Assembly (NCBI RefSeq): GCF_900110375.1
Contig: NZ_FODN01000001.1
Coordinates: 310,001-374,000 of the forward strand
Length of the DNA stretch: 64,000 bases
Direction: 5' to 3'
DNA from: Flavobacterium sinopsychrotolerans
GTDB taxonomy: Bacteria; Bacteroidota; Bacteroidia; Flavobacteriales; Flavobacteriaceae
The notes under the pieces were generated by a model that did no database searches, was not told where the DNA came from, and worked only from the letters and a program-made list of their open reading frames with translations. Positions 1 through 10,008 of this stretch are shown here, piece after piece; positions within the stretch are counted from its first letter, which is position 1; each line of letters begins with the position of its first letter. A program made the translations under genes and the position numbers.

Positions 1-1264
1 CGATTTAGTTTTGGTTAATACTTGTTCCATTCGGGACAAGGCAGAGCAAACCATTCGCAAACGTCTCGAAAAATACAATGCGGTGAAACGCATTAATCCA
101 AAGATGAAAGTCGGTGTTTTAGGCTGTATGGCGGAACGATTGAAAAGTCAATTCCTTGAAGAAGAAAAAATCGTTGACCTTGTAGTAGGACCTGATGCCT
201 ATAAAGATTTACCAAACCTTTTGCAAGAAGTGGAAGAAGGACGCGATGCGATTAACGTGATTTTGTCGAAGGATGAAACCTATGGTGATATTTCACCGGT
301 TCGATTGATGAGCAACGGAATTACCGCTTTGGTTTCTATCACGCGTGGTTGTGATAATATGTGTACGTTTTGCGTGGTACCTTTTACCCGCGGACGCGAA
401 CGCAGCCGTGAACCACAAAGTATCATGAAAGAAATCCAAGATTTGTGGGACAAAGGGTTTAAAGAAATTACGCTTTTGGGGCAAAACGTGGATAGTTTCC
501 TTTGGTACGGCGGCGGATTGAAAAAAGATTTTGAGAATGCTACCAAAATGCAAAAAGCAACGGCAGTCGATTTTGACCAATTGTTAGAAATGGTAGCGGT
601 TGGTTTTCCAAAAATGCGCATTCGATTTTCGACATCAAATCCGCAAGACATGCACGAAAGTATTTTACATGTGATTGCAAAACATCCTAATATTTGCAAA
701 CACATTCACTTGCCGGTTCAGTCCGGAAGCAATAGAATCCTAAAAGAGATGAATCGTTTGCATACGCGTGAAGAATACATGACTTTGATTGATAAAATCA
801 GAACTATTATTCCGAACAGCTCCATTTCGCAGGATATGATTGCTGGTTTCCCAACAGAAACCGAACAAGATCATCAAGACACAATGAGCTTGATGGAATA
901 TGTGAAATATAATTTTGGTTATATGTATTCGTATTCCGAACGTCCGGGAACATTGGCAGGAAGAAAAATGGAAGACGACGTTCCAGAAGAAACAAAGGCA
1001 AGAAGATTGCAGGAAATTGTCGATTTACAACAAAAACACGCTTGGTTCCGCAGTGAAGAATTCATTGGACAAAAGGTAGAAGTTTTGGTAGAGAAAGTTT
1101 CAAAAAAATCGACGGAAGAGTTTTCAGGAAGGAATTCGCAAAGTATAACAGTGGTTTTTCCAAAAGAGAATTATAAAGTTGGTGATTTTGTAAATGTAAA
1201 AATCACTTCTTGCACCAGCGGAACTTTGAAAGGGGAAGCAGTTGGTTTGAGTGAAATGAATTAA
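1..1264 (+). CDS. miaB: tRNA-2-methylthio-N6-dimethylallyladenosine synthase MiaB (5' truncated)
   Basis: Radical-SAM methylthiotransferase that adds a methylthio group to i6A37 of tRNAs reading UNN codons. The reading frame is open to the left window edge, so the start and the first cysteine of the N-terminal cluster are missing. Visible parts are the UPF0004 domain with NTCSIR and GCMAER, the radical-SAM motif GCDNMCTFC near residue 113 that binds the catalytic 4Fe-4S cluster, and a C-terminal TRAM-like region after about residue 350. The gene is followed 93 bases later by a sigma-54 activator on the same strand. The family assignment is firm; MiaB rather than another MTTase is supported by the GRNSQSITVVF stretch in the TRAM region. 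Confidence 0.95.
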   Translation, partial: DLVLVNTCSIRDKAEQTIRKRLEKYNAVKRINPKMKVGVLGCMAERLKSQFLEEEKIVDLVVGPDAYKDLPNLLQEVEEGRDAINVILSKDETYGDISPVRLMSNGITALVSITRGCDNMCTFCVVPFTRGRERSREPQSIMKEIQDLWDKGFKEITLLGQNVDSFLWYGGGLKKDFENATKMQKATAVDFDQLLEMVAVGFPKMRIRFSTSNPQDMHESILHVIAKHPNICKHIHLPVQSGSNRILKEMNRLHTREEYMTLIDKIRTIIPNSSISQDMIAGFPTETEQDHQDTMSLMEYVKYNFGYMYSYSERPGTLAGRKMEDDVPEETKARRLQEIVDLQQKHAWFRSEEFIGQKVEVLVEKVSKKSTEEFSGRNSQSITVVFPKENYKVGDFVNVKITSCTSGTLKGEAVGLSEMN

Positions 1265-1327
1265 GAAAAAGTTTGCCACGAATTTTTAATTCATTAAAAA
1301 TAAAAAAGAGTTTTAAGTAATTATTAA

Positions 1328-1354
1328 TGAGATTGCTTCGTGCCTCGCAATGAC
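1328..1354. repeat. Dispersed GTCATTGCGAGG/CGAAGCAATCTC-type repeat
   Basis: On the minus strand this reads GTCATTGCGAGG followed by CACGAAGCAATCTC. On the plus strand it contains ATTGC (1332-1336) and GCAAT (1347-1351), which can pair across a 10-base loop. I recognise the sequence from memory as a short interspersed repeat seen in many unrelated bacterial genomes. It ends three bases before the preferred start codon of the sigma-54 regulator and contains an in-frame GTG at 1340 that would otherwise look like a start. No other full copy was noticed in the window. Confidence 0.6.
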
Positions 1355-1357
1355 AAC

Positions 1358-2614
1358 ATGGAAACAGTTCAAGCTATAAAACAACGATTTGAGATTATCG
1401 GGAATGACCCGAAGCTTAATCGTGCGATAGAAAAAGCCATTCAAGTCGCTCCTACTGATATTACTGTATTAGTAGCGGGAGAAAGCGGAGTTGGAAAAGA
1501 GAATATTCCTAGAATTATTCATTCGCTTTCGCATAGAAAACACGGGAAATACATTGCTGTAAACTGTGGAGCCATTCCGGAAGGAACGATTGACAGTGAA
1601 CTCTTCGGACATGAAAAAGGTGCTTTTACTGGAGCCACAGGAACTCGTGAAGGTTATTTTGAAGTGGCTGACGGAGGAACTATATTTTTGGATGAAGTAG
1701 GTGAATTACCATTAACAACACAAGTTCGTTTGTTGCGTGTTCTTGAAAATGGCGAATTTATCAAAGTCGGTTCTTCACAAGTACAGAAAACTGACGTACG
1801 AATTGTGGCTGCTACCAATGTGAATTTATTTGATGCAATCGAAAAAGGGAAATTTCGTGAGGATCTGTATTATCGTTTAAGTACCGTGGACATTACTTTG
1901 CCACCTTTACGCGATCGAAAAGATGACATTCATTTATTATTTAGAAAATTCGTTGCTGATTTTGCGCATAAATATAAAATGCCTCCTTTGAAACTAGACG
2001 AAAATGCTATTCAATTATTACAGAAATTTCGTTGGAGCGGAAACATTCGACAATTGCGAAATGTTGCGGAACAAATCTCCGTTTTAGAAACTAATCGGGA
2101 TATATCAGCCGTGACTTTACAATCTTATTTACCAGTTCAGGGAAGCAATTTACCTTCTGTAATAAAAGACAAAAAAAGCGAAAGTGATTTCAGTACCGAA
2201 AGGGAAATTTTATACAAAGTACTTTTTGACATGAAAAGTGATTTGAATGATTTGAAAAAACTAACATTAGAACTGATTCAAAGCGGAAGTTCAAAAGTGC
2301 AAGAGACGAATCAGAATTTGATAAAAAAAATATACGGTTCAAAAGAAAGCGACAGTGAAATAGATTTTGAAGAAGAACCGAGAGCATCATTAATAGCGGC
2401 TCAAAACAATGAGGATTTATACCAGGAACATGATGATAATTATCTTTTTGCAGAAACCGTTGAGGAGGAAGAAACCCTGCGATTAGAACAAAAAGAAATT
2501 GAAATGATTAAAAAATCATTAGAAAAAAATAAAGGAAAACGAAAAGCAGCCGCGGATGAATTGGGCATTTCTGAAAGAACTTTATACCGAAAAATCAAGC
2601 AATTTGATTTGTAG
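1358..2614 (+). CDS. Sigma-54-dependent transcriptional activator, receiver-less
   Basis: AAA+ activator that remodels sigma-54 RNA polymerase at -24/-12 promoters. The ATPase domain starts almost at the N-terminus. It has Walker A GESGVGKE, the sigma-54 contact loop GAFTGA, a Walker B region (GGTIFLDEVGEL) and the arginine-finger region with FREDLYYRL. A linker rich in Glu and Ser follows, then a Fis-type HTH (AAADELGISERTLYRKI) at the C-terminus. There is no receiver, GAF or PAS input domain, so control probably comes from a partner or from expression level. I chose ATG 1358 because the upstream in-frame GTG at 1340 lies inside a dispersed repeat. It precedes lptE by 100 bases. Confidence 0.9.
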   Translation: METVQAIKQRFEIIGNDPKLNRAIEKAIQVAPTDITVLVAGESGVGKENIPRIIHSLSHRKHGKYIAVNCGAIPEGTIDSELFGHEKGAFTGATGTREGYFEVADGGTIFLDEVGELPLTTQVRLLRVLENGEFIKVGSSQVQKTDVRIVAATNVNLFDAIEKGKFREDLYYRLSTVDITLPPLRDRKDDIHLLFRKFVADFAHKYKMPPLKLDENAIQLLQKFRWSGNIRQLRNVAEQISVLETNRDISAVTLQSYLPVQGSNLPSVIKDKKSESDFSTEREILYKVLFDMKSDLNDLKKLTLELIQSGSSKVQETNQNLIKKIYGSKESDSEIDFEEEPRASLIAAQNNEDLYQEHDDNYLFAETVEEEETLRLEQKEIEMIKKSLEKNKGKRKAAADELGISERTLYRKIKQFDL

Positions 2615-2714
2615 TTTTTGTTACAAAAACACAAAGACGAAAATGGTTTGATTGAAAATGAATATATTTGACCCGAGTTTTAGCACACTGGCGAAGCAAT
2701 TTTTAAAATAAAAA

Positions 2715-3218
2715 ATGAAACATATAAAACTTATTCTTCTTTCAATAATTATATTGAGCATCAATAGTTGCTCGGTTTATAACTTTACCGGAACTGGTAA
2801 AATTGATGCCGAAACATTTCAAGTTGGCTTTTTTCAGAATAATGCTGAATTAATTGAACCTGGTATTGATCGTACTTTTACATTAGAACTTCAAGATTTG
2901 ATTCAGAACCAAACCAATTTAAACTTGGTCAAAAACGGTGCTGATTTGACATACGAAGGAGAGATTGTAGATTATAGGATTAGTCCAATGACAGCAACCG
3001 CCGATCAGCGAGCTGCTCAAAACCGTCTGACGATTCGAGTGAATGTTCGTTTTACCAACAAGAAAAAAGAAGCAGATGATTTTGAAAAACCATTCACATT
3101 TTTCTACGATTATCCTGCGGAACAACAATTGACAGGTGCAACTTTGAATAGTGCTTTGAAAGATATTTTTGAAAGAATAACGCAAGATATCTTTAATGAG
3201 TCCTTAGCTAAATGGTAA
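2715..3218 (+). CDS. lptE: LptE-like LPS-assembly lipoprotein
   Basis: Outer-membrane lipoprotein expected to plug LptD during lipopolysaccharide insertion. It has an N-terminal hydrophobic segment and a lipobox ending at Cys19 (SINSC), then the conserved start SVYNFTG followed by an alpha/beta fold of about 145 residues. At 167 residues it matches the LptE family found in Bacteroidota, which is often placed next to secG and the sigma-54 regulator as here. The C-terminal NSALKDIFERITQDIFNES is a typical closing amphipathic helix. The sequence is diverged from proteobacterial LptE, so the symbol rests on family resemblance and context. Confidence 0.8.
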   Translation: MKHIKLILLSIIILSINSCSVYNFTGTGKIDAETFQVGFFQNNAELIEPGIDRTFTLELQDLIQNQTNLNLVKNGADLTYEGEIVDYRISPMTATADQRAAQNRLTIRVNVRFTNKKKEADDFEKPFTFFYDYPAEQQLTGATLNSALKDIFERITQDIFNESLAKW

Positions 3219-3298
3219 ATGAGGTTTTATTCGGAAATTTGAAGATTCGGTCAATCGAATAACAAATTAATGAATAACCAAATAAACGAATAACCTTT

Positions 3299-4129
3299 AT
3301 GAATGTAACCGATTATACTTATTTGATTAACAAACCTGATGCTATTCATGAAAAGCAAATGGAGGCTTTAGAAAAAGTACTCGTTGAGTTTCCTTATTTT
3401 CAAAGTGCCAGAGCGATTCAATTAAAAGGACTTTACAACCAAAATAGTTTTAAATATAATACTGCTTTAAAAATAACAGCAGCCTATTCAACAGACAGAT
3501 CGGTTTTATTTGATTTCATCACATCGGACACGTTTACTTCTATTCATAAAAGTCTGTATAATAGAAAAGCACTCGAAATTCTAGATATTCAAGTAATCGA
3601 TAGTGAGATTATTATTGCTGAAGAAAAATCAGCACTTAAAATAAACACATTAGAACAATCGATTCTGACTTCGATAAAAGAGGCTTCTCCATCAGCAATC
3701 GAGGAAAAACTAGCTATTGGCACACCATTGGATTTCTCCAAAAAAGAACAACATTCCTTCCAAGAGTGGCTACAGCTTTCGCGTACTGAACCTATCAAAA
3801 GAGAAAGTGAGCAACCAACAAATCAGCCTGCTTTAATTATAGATGCGGACAAAAGAAAAAAAATAGAATTAATTGATAAGTTTATTGAAGCGAGTCCGAA
3901 GATATCTCCAGTAAAACATGGAGTACCTTCTACGGTTACTTTTGACTTAAATGCAGCCGACAATTCCTTCTTGATGACTGAGACTTTAGCCCGCGTTTAT
4001 TTGGAACAAAAAAAATATCAAAAAGCGATTCAAGCTTATGAAATATTAATTTTGAAATATCCAGAAAAAAGTAGTTACTTTGCGGACCGCATATCGGATA
4101 TTAAGATTTTACAACATAATAATAATTAA
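3299..4129 (+). CDS. TPR-like cytoplasmic protein of unknown function
   Basis: A 276-residue protein without signal peptide or membrane segment. The N-terminus (YTYLINKPDAI, then FPYFQSARAIQLKGL) and the C-terminus (ETLARVYLEQKKYQKAIQAYEI, then LILKYPEKSSYF) both look like helical TPR-type repeats, the latter fitting the TPR consensus well. The middle part is low-complexity and rich in Ser, Glu and Lys. It lies between lptE and secG with only three bases to the secG start, so the two are probably co-transcribed and translationally close. I recognise the arrangement from flavobacterial genomes, but no function is known to me. Confidence 0.8.
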   Translation: MNVTDYTYLINKPDAIHEKQMEALEKVLVEFPYFQSARAIQLKGLYNQNSFKYNTALKITAAYSTDRSVLFDFITSDTFTSIHKSLYNRKALEILDIQVIDSEIIIAEEKSALKINTLEQSILTSIKEASPSAIEEKLAIGTPLDFSKKEQHSFQEWLQLSRTEPIKRESEQPTNQPALIIDADKRKKIELIDKFIEASPKISPVKHGVPSTVTFDLNAADNSFLMTETLARVYLEQKKYQKAIQAYEILILKYPEKSSYFADRISDIKILQHNNN

Positions 4130-4132
4130 ACA

Positions 4133-4462
4133 ATGAGTACATTTTCAATTTTTTTAGTTTTAATAACTATAGTTTGTTTTCTATTAATCGTAGTTATCAT
4201 GGTTCAAAATCCTAAAGGTGGTGGATTATCTTCTACAATAGGCGGTTCTCAAATGCTGGGTGGAGTACAAAAAACAACTGATTTTTTAGACAAAAGTACT
4301 TGGACATTAGCAACTATACTAATTGCACTTATATTACTTTCAAGCTTGAGCTTTACAGGAACATTAAGTGATACTGATTCTAAAATTATTGAAAACACTG
4401 GAAGTACTACACCAGTAGCTCCTGTTCAAAATACACCTGCTGCAACAAATCCAGCAAAATAA
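4133..4462 (+). CDS. secG: Preprotein translocase subunit SecG
   Basis: Small integral membrane subunit of the SecYEG translocon. There are two hydrophobic segments, near residues 5-25 and 56-75. Between them lies the conserved cytoplasmic loop with MVQNPKGGGLSS and a GGSQMLGGVQ stretch, which is diagnostic. The C-terminal 30 residues are a Thr/Pro/Ala-rich tail that is longer than in Escherichia coli but common in Bacteroidota. It starts three bases after the TPR-like gene and is closed by a strong hairpin terminator. Confidence 0.93.
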   Translation: MSTFSIFLVLITIVCFLLIVVIMVQNPKGGGLSSTIGGSQMLGGVQKTTDFLDKSTWTLATILIALILLSSLSFTGTLSDTDSKIIENTGSTTPVAPVQNTPAATNPAK

Positions 4463-4481
4463 AAATACATTTCCTATTTTA

Positions 4482-4513
4482 AAAATGCCAGCTTGTCAAA
4501 GCTGGCATTTTTT
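4482..4513 (+). terminator. Rho-independent terminator after secG
   Basis: Stem with ATGCCAGCTT and AAGCTGGCAT around a 4-base loop GTCA, flanked by A and T runs that extend the pairing. The T run follows directly. It separates the lptE-secG unit from groES. Confidence 0.9.
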
Positions 4514-4600
4514 ATAGGAAAATATGTCAGTTGACCAAGCATGGCATAATTTCTGAAATCTTATACTTTTAATACATTTAATAATAAAAAACATAAAATC

Positions 4601-4876
4601 ATGGCTTTAAACATCAAACCACTTTCAGACAGAGTTCTTATCGAACCCGTTGCAGCTGAAACAAAAACTGCGTCCGGGATTTTTATTCCAGATACAGCCA
4701 AAGAAAAACCGCAAAAAGGAACTGTTGTTGCTGTTGGAAACGGGACAAAAGAACACACAATGACTGTGAAAATTGGTGATTCTGTTCTTTACGGAAAGTA
4801 TGCTGGTACTGAATTAAAACTGGAAGGAAAAGATTATTTGATCATGCGTGAAGACGATATTTTAGCAATAATATAA
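4601..4876 (+). CDS. groES: Co-chaperonin GroES
   Basis: The 10-kDa lid of the GroEL folding chamber. The 91-residue protein shows the family signature [16 protein letters not shown] start ([12 protein letters not shown]), the mobile loop region [16 protein letters not shown], and the end [16 protein letters not shown]. It is followed by groEL after 39 bases, the usual operon. No CIRCE inverted repeat is visible upstream. A short spacer with AACAAATAAACGAA lies between the two genes. Confidence 0.97.
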   Translation: MALNIKPLSDRVLIEPVAAETKTASGIFIPDTAKEKPQKGTVVAVGNGTKEHTMTVKIGDSVLYGKYAGTELKLEGKDYLIMREDDILAII

Positions 4877-4909
4877 TCGAATTTAACAAATAAACGAATT
4901 AACAAATAA

Positions 4910-6544
<1,635 letters not shown>

Positions 6545-6562
6545 TAACATTTCACTTCAAAT

Positions 6563-6598
6563 AAAAACCGTCCTGATAAAAATCGGGACGGTTTTTTT
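6563..6598 (+). terminator. Rho-independent terminator after groEL
   Basis: An 11-bp stem AAAAACCGTCC / GGACGGTTTTT separated by a 12-base loop and followed by more T. It also lies beyond the stop of the convergent DedA gene and could act for both strands. Confidence 0.92.
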
Positions 6599-6615
6599 AT
6601 GGGTTGTAATTTTAT

Positions 6616-7296
6616 TTATTCTTGAACTTTAGATTTTTTACTAAACTTATAAATTACTGGTAAAACGGTAATTCCAACTAAAGCCAAAACAATTAACTCA
6701 ATATGTTCTTTTAAATCAATTTGGTAATTTTCAAGTAAAAAGCCATACAAGTAGTGCCCAGCGAAAATTAATGTATAAGACCAAATAAATGAACTTAAAA
6801 TATTATAAAACATAAACTTCTTCTTGTCCATAGAAACGATTCCAGCAACAATTGGTGCAAAAGTTCTAAATATTGGAAGAAATCGAGCGAATATTATTGC
6901 TTTTCCACCATATTTTTCAAAAAAGTCTTTTGATTGAACCAGATATTTTCTTTTGAACCAAAAACTATCTTGCTTGTTATACAAATAGTACCCACTTTTT
7001 GAACCAAACCAATACCCTACAACATTACCTAAAATTCCTGACAACGCCACAAGTGTTGATAAAAGAACAACATTTAGAAAATCATTATCAATAAATAAAA
7101 TATTCTCTATTAATTCCCGGCTGTAAATTCCAGCTAAAAACAACAAACTATCTCCTGGTAAAAAGAAACCCGCAAAGAGACCCGTTTCTGCAAATACAAT
7201 AAATAAAACTATATAAATACCCAGTTTAATTCCATTAACATCAAAATGAATATAAAAAAGCGGGTCAATCAAATTCTTCCAATCAAAATCGTTCAT
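6616..7296 (-). CDS. DedA family membrane protein
   Basis: Polytopic inner-membrane protein of the DedA/SNARE-associated family, members of which have been linked to recycling of undecaprenyl phosphate and other lipid carriers. The 226-residue sequence shows the family features FAETGLFAGFFLPGDSLLF near residues 35-53, FFEKYGGKAIIFARFLPIFRTFAP near 125-148 with the conserved Arg and Pro residues, and at least four hydrophobic segments. It is transcribed alone, convergent with groEL. The substrate cannot be told from sequence. Confidence 0.9.
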   Translation of the reverse strand: MNDFDWKNLIDPLFYIHFDVNGIKLGIYIVLFIVFAETGLFAGFFLPGDSLLFLAGIYSRELIENILFIDNDFLNVVLLSTLVALSGILGNVVGYWFGSKSGYYLYNKQDSFWFKRKYLVQSKDFFEKYGGKAIIFARFLPIFRTFAPIVAGIVSMDKKKFMFYNILSSFIWSYTLIFAGHYLYGFLLENYQIDLKEHIELIVLALVGITVLPVIYKFSKKSKVQE

Positions 7297-7529
7297 TCTA
7301 CGGTGTTTTATGCTACAATTATTCGTGCGTGAAAGTACGGATAATATATCTTAACCACAATTTATGGCACCACTTTAAAGTTTTATTAACTATTTAAATT
7401 AGCCGAATTAACTTTACCCAGTTTACAATCAAATATTGTTTTTAATATTCAGAATTCTAAATTCTTAAAAACATGATTTTTTATAGCTAGCAACTAGAAT
7501 TTCACTAAAAAAACATTGAAATATGGCAT

Positions 7530-7562
7530 TAAAAAAACCAAAGCTTTCACTTTGGTTTTTTT
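7530..7562 (-). terminator. Terminator after the HMA-protein gene
   Basis: Stem AAAACCAAAG / CTTTGGTTTT with a short loop, followed on the minus strand by a run of T. It starts two bases after the stop of the HMA-domain gene and closes the three-gene metal module. Confidence 0.88.
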
Positions 7563-7564
7563 AA

Positions 7565-7906
7565 TTATTTTCGCTCATATTGACAACAAGTATGAAGTTT
7601 GTCATAATCTTCCTTTAATGCCTTGACTTCATCTGTATCGTGACCCGCTTTTGCAATAGCGTTCTGAATTGCAACAACATTAGTTTTCTGCTCGTTTACA
7701 ATCAAATATAAAGTGCCGCAATCCATATGCCAATCGGCAGATTTCACCCCCGAAACGCTTAATGCCGCTTTTTCAATTCTCTTTTTGCACATTTCACAAT
7801 TCCCGCTCACATGAAATTCAAGCTTTGCATTTTTATTTTTCACTTCTTGAGCCTGAACTGAAAATCCAATAAATGTCAGCAACAATACTGCTAATATATT
7901 TTTCAT
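7565..7906 (-). CDS. Exported heavy-metal-associated (HMA) domain protein
   Basis: Small periplasmic metal-binding protein. The first 19 residues are a signal peptide ending near VQA-Q. The HMA fold follows, with the metal motif CEMC at Cys37 and Cys40 in place of the usual CxxC after GMT. Unusual for the domain are Cys63 in the second strand (WHMDCG) and a C-terminal HTCC pair (Cys107, Cys108). It is the last gene of a unit with a TonB receptor and a HYC_CC_PP protein, 20 bases after the receptor. By analogy it may pass copper or another soft metal from receptor to inner membrane; metal identity is inference. Confidence 0.85.
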   Translation of the reverse strand: MKNILAVLLLTFIGFSVQAQEVKNKNAKLEFHVSGNCEMCKKRIEKAALSVSGVKSADWHMDCGTLYLIVNEQKTNVVAIQNAIAKAGHDTDEVKALKEDYDKLHTCCQYERK

Positions 7907-7925
7907 CCTTTAAATTATTTTAAGA

Positions 7926-9938
7926 CTATTTAATTTTAAAACGTAAACCCGCGTAATACATTTGTCCAAAAACTGGACCATAAACTATTGATGCGTCAAA
8001 AGTAGGTCCAAAAGGATTTTCATTACCCAAGATCACATTGTCTTGCTTGTAATTACCAATATTTTCCCCGCCAATATATATTTCAAAAGTAGAAGAAAAA
8101 GTTCTGGTAACTTGTATATTCATCACAGAAAACGACGGCGAAAATTCAGGCAGACGGTCTTCTTCAGGATTAGTTGAAGTATTGGGTAATTGCTGTTTGC
8201 CGAGCCAATTGAAAGTATAATCAAACTTCCATTGTTTTCCCTTATCTAAAATATGAGTTTCATATCCTAAATTCCCAAAGAAACGATGTTTTGCCTGCAA
8301 TGGCCTTTGATAGGTTCCTGATAAATAATCCGTTTGAATATCATAGAATTTGTAGGCAGTTCTCAAATTAAAATGTTTGGCTAATTCATAATTGAATTCT
8401 ACTTGCAAACTATTCGCATACGATTTCCCTTCTAAGTTATAAAACAAAACCTGTTGCGGACTTTGCAATACATCAACAACTGCCTGATTTTGAAAATCGG
8501 TTCTGTAGAAATCAAATCCAACATCAGCACTTTTGCCAAAAAGCAAAAAACCCTGCATAAAACTCAACCCGTAATTCCAAGCAATTTCAGGATTCAAACC
8601 GTATATTTTTCCATTGGAATCTAAAAATTCAAAAGTTCTTGAACTTGCCAAAAGCTGTTGATTTTCGGCAAAAATATTAGCGCTTCGCTTTCCTCTACCT
8701 GCTGAAAATCGCAAAACACCTTTCTCCCAAGGATTGTATCGTACATGCAATCTTGGCGTAGCAAAAGTTCCCAAACGATTATGATTGTCTATTCTACCGC
8801 CAAGAACTACGCTAAAATTCTCCGTGTTATCAAAAGTATATTCGAAAAAAGCACCTACCGAGTTATCAATCCTACTATAATCATTTACATTGACAAACTC
8901 CCCGTATTTATCATACGTGAAATTCAAGCCCGTTGAAAATTTATGTTTTGTATTATTGATAATCGAATTAAAAATCAGGTTCGAATAATAGCTTTTTTGT
9001 TTGATATTATATTGGTTTAATCCAAAATAAGAATTTTGATCGTGACTGTTGAAAGCATTTTGAAAACCAATACTCTGATACGGCATATCGGGGAATACAT
9101 ATCCTAATTTAGTGGAAACATCAAAACGTTCCGTATTGATTTCGGAGCCCCAATAGTTAGTTGTTCCCTTATCTTTATCTGGGTCAAAATTTAATTCTCC
9201 TGTTTGTTTTTGATCATTCATATACCGGAAGTTGATGAAACTCACCCAACCTTTTTCGGCATTGGTATATTGCCAACGGTTTAAAACATTGATTTGTTTT
9301 GCCAACGGGTTGTCCAGAAAACCATCGTCATTCATATCATTTTTTGAAACTCTGGTATTTCCGTGAACAAACAAACTACTACTCCATTTATCAGAAATTT
9401 TCTTGTTGAAATGGGTATTTAATTCAAATCGGGAATCTGTAGAACCATATACATTCAGAAAAAATGGAATATCGCTGATTGGCTTTATTAATTCGGTGTT
9501 GATTTGTCCTGAAATACTTTCGAAACCATTAACAACACTTCCGGCACCTTTAGTAATTTGGATGCTTTCAACCCAAGTTCCCGGCGTGAATGACAATCCG
9601 TAGGCTTGAGAAGCACCACGAACCGAAGGAATATTTTCCTCGGTAATCATTAAATAAGGACTCGTTAATCCTAACATTTTTATTTGTTTCGTTCCCGTCA
9701 AAGCATCCGAAAAATTGACGTCAATTGAGGGATTTGTTTCGAAACTTTCTGCCAAATTACAACAAGCGGCTTTAAGTAATTCTTTACTCGTTAGCGTTGT
9801 AGTATTAGCCGTTAGTCTATATGATTTTTTTAAACTTTTACTATTCCCTTGTACTTTTATCTCCTGCAAGGTATCTTGCGAATAAGAATTAAAAGCGCAA
9901 AAGAACAACAATAAAAATATTGAAATATGTTTTTGCAT
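7926..9938 (-). CDS. TonB-dependent receptor, probable metal or metallophore uptake
   Basis: Outer-membrane beta-barrel receptor of 670 residues with a signal peptide (end near SYS-Q). It lacks a CarboxypepD_reg-like N-terminal domain. The plug follows at about residues 45-150, with the unusual double cysteine at 59-60 (KAACCNLAESFETNPS) and the phrase GSVVNGFESISGQI. The rest is the 22-strand barrel, ending in YAGLRFKIK. Receptors with this CC-containing plug commonly sit beside HMA proteins, as here. The substrate is inferred to be a soft metal because all three products of the unit are cysteine-rich; haem or organic ligands are not excluded. Confidence 0.88.
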   Translation of the reverse strand: MQKHISIFLLLFFCAFNSYSQDTLQEIKVQGNSKSLKKSYRLTANTTTLTSKELLKAACCNLAESFETNPSIDVNFSDALTGTKQIKMLGLTSPYLMITEENIPSVRGASQAYGLSFTPGTWVESIQITKGAGSVVNGFESISGQINTELIKPISDIPFFLNVYGSTDSRFELNTHFNKKISDKWSSSLFVHGNTRVSKNDMNDDGFLDNPLAKQINVLNRWQYTNAEKGWVSFINFRYMNDQKQTGELNFDPDKDKGTTNYWGSEINTERFDVSTKLGYVFPDMPYQSIGFQNAFNSHDQNSYFGLNQYNIKQKSYYSNLIFNSIINNTKHKFSTGLNFTYDKYGEFVNVNDYSRIDNSVGAFFEYTFDNTENFSVVLGGRIDNHNRLGTFATPRLHVRYNPWEKGVLRFSAGRGKRSANIFAENQQLLASSRTFEFLDSNGKIYGLNPEIAWNYGLSFMQGFLLFGKSADVGFDFYRTDFQNQAVVDVLQSPQQVLFYNLEGKSYANSLQVEFNYELAKHFNLRTAYKFYDIQTDYLSGTYQRPLQAKHRFFGNLGYETHILDKGKQWKFDYTFNWLGKQQLPNTSTNPEEDRLPEFSPSFSVMNIQVTRTFSSTFEIYIGGENIGNYKQDNVILGNENPFGPTFDASIVYGPVFGQMYYAGLRFKIK

Positions 9939-10008
9939 GATTGATTTTTAATGTTAGAAAAATGTAAAACCACAAAAGTGTGATTCAAGTTTTATTAAAC
10001 ATTAAAAA

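Noticed and set aside
1340..1357. GTG start for the sigma-54 regulator
   Set aside because: It lies within a dispersed repeat and would add six non-conserved residues before a good ATG.
2691..2700. Second copy of the repeat seen at 1328-1354
   Set aside because: Only CGAAGCAAT is shared; too short to call.
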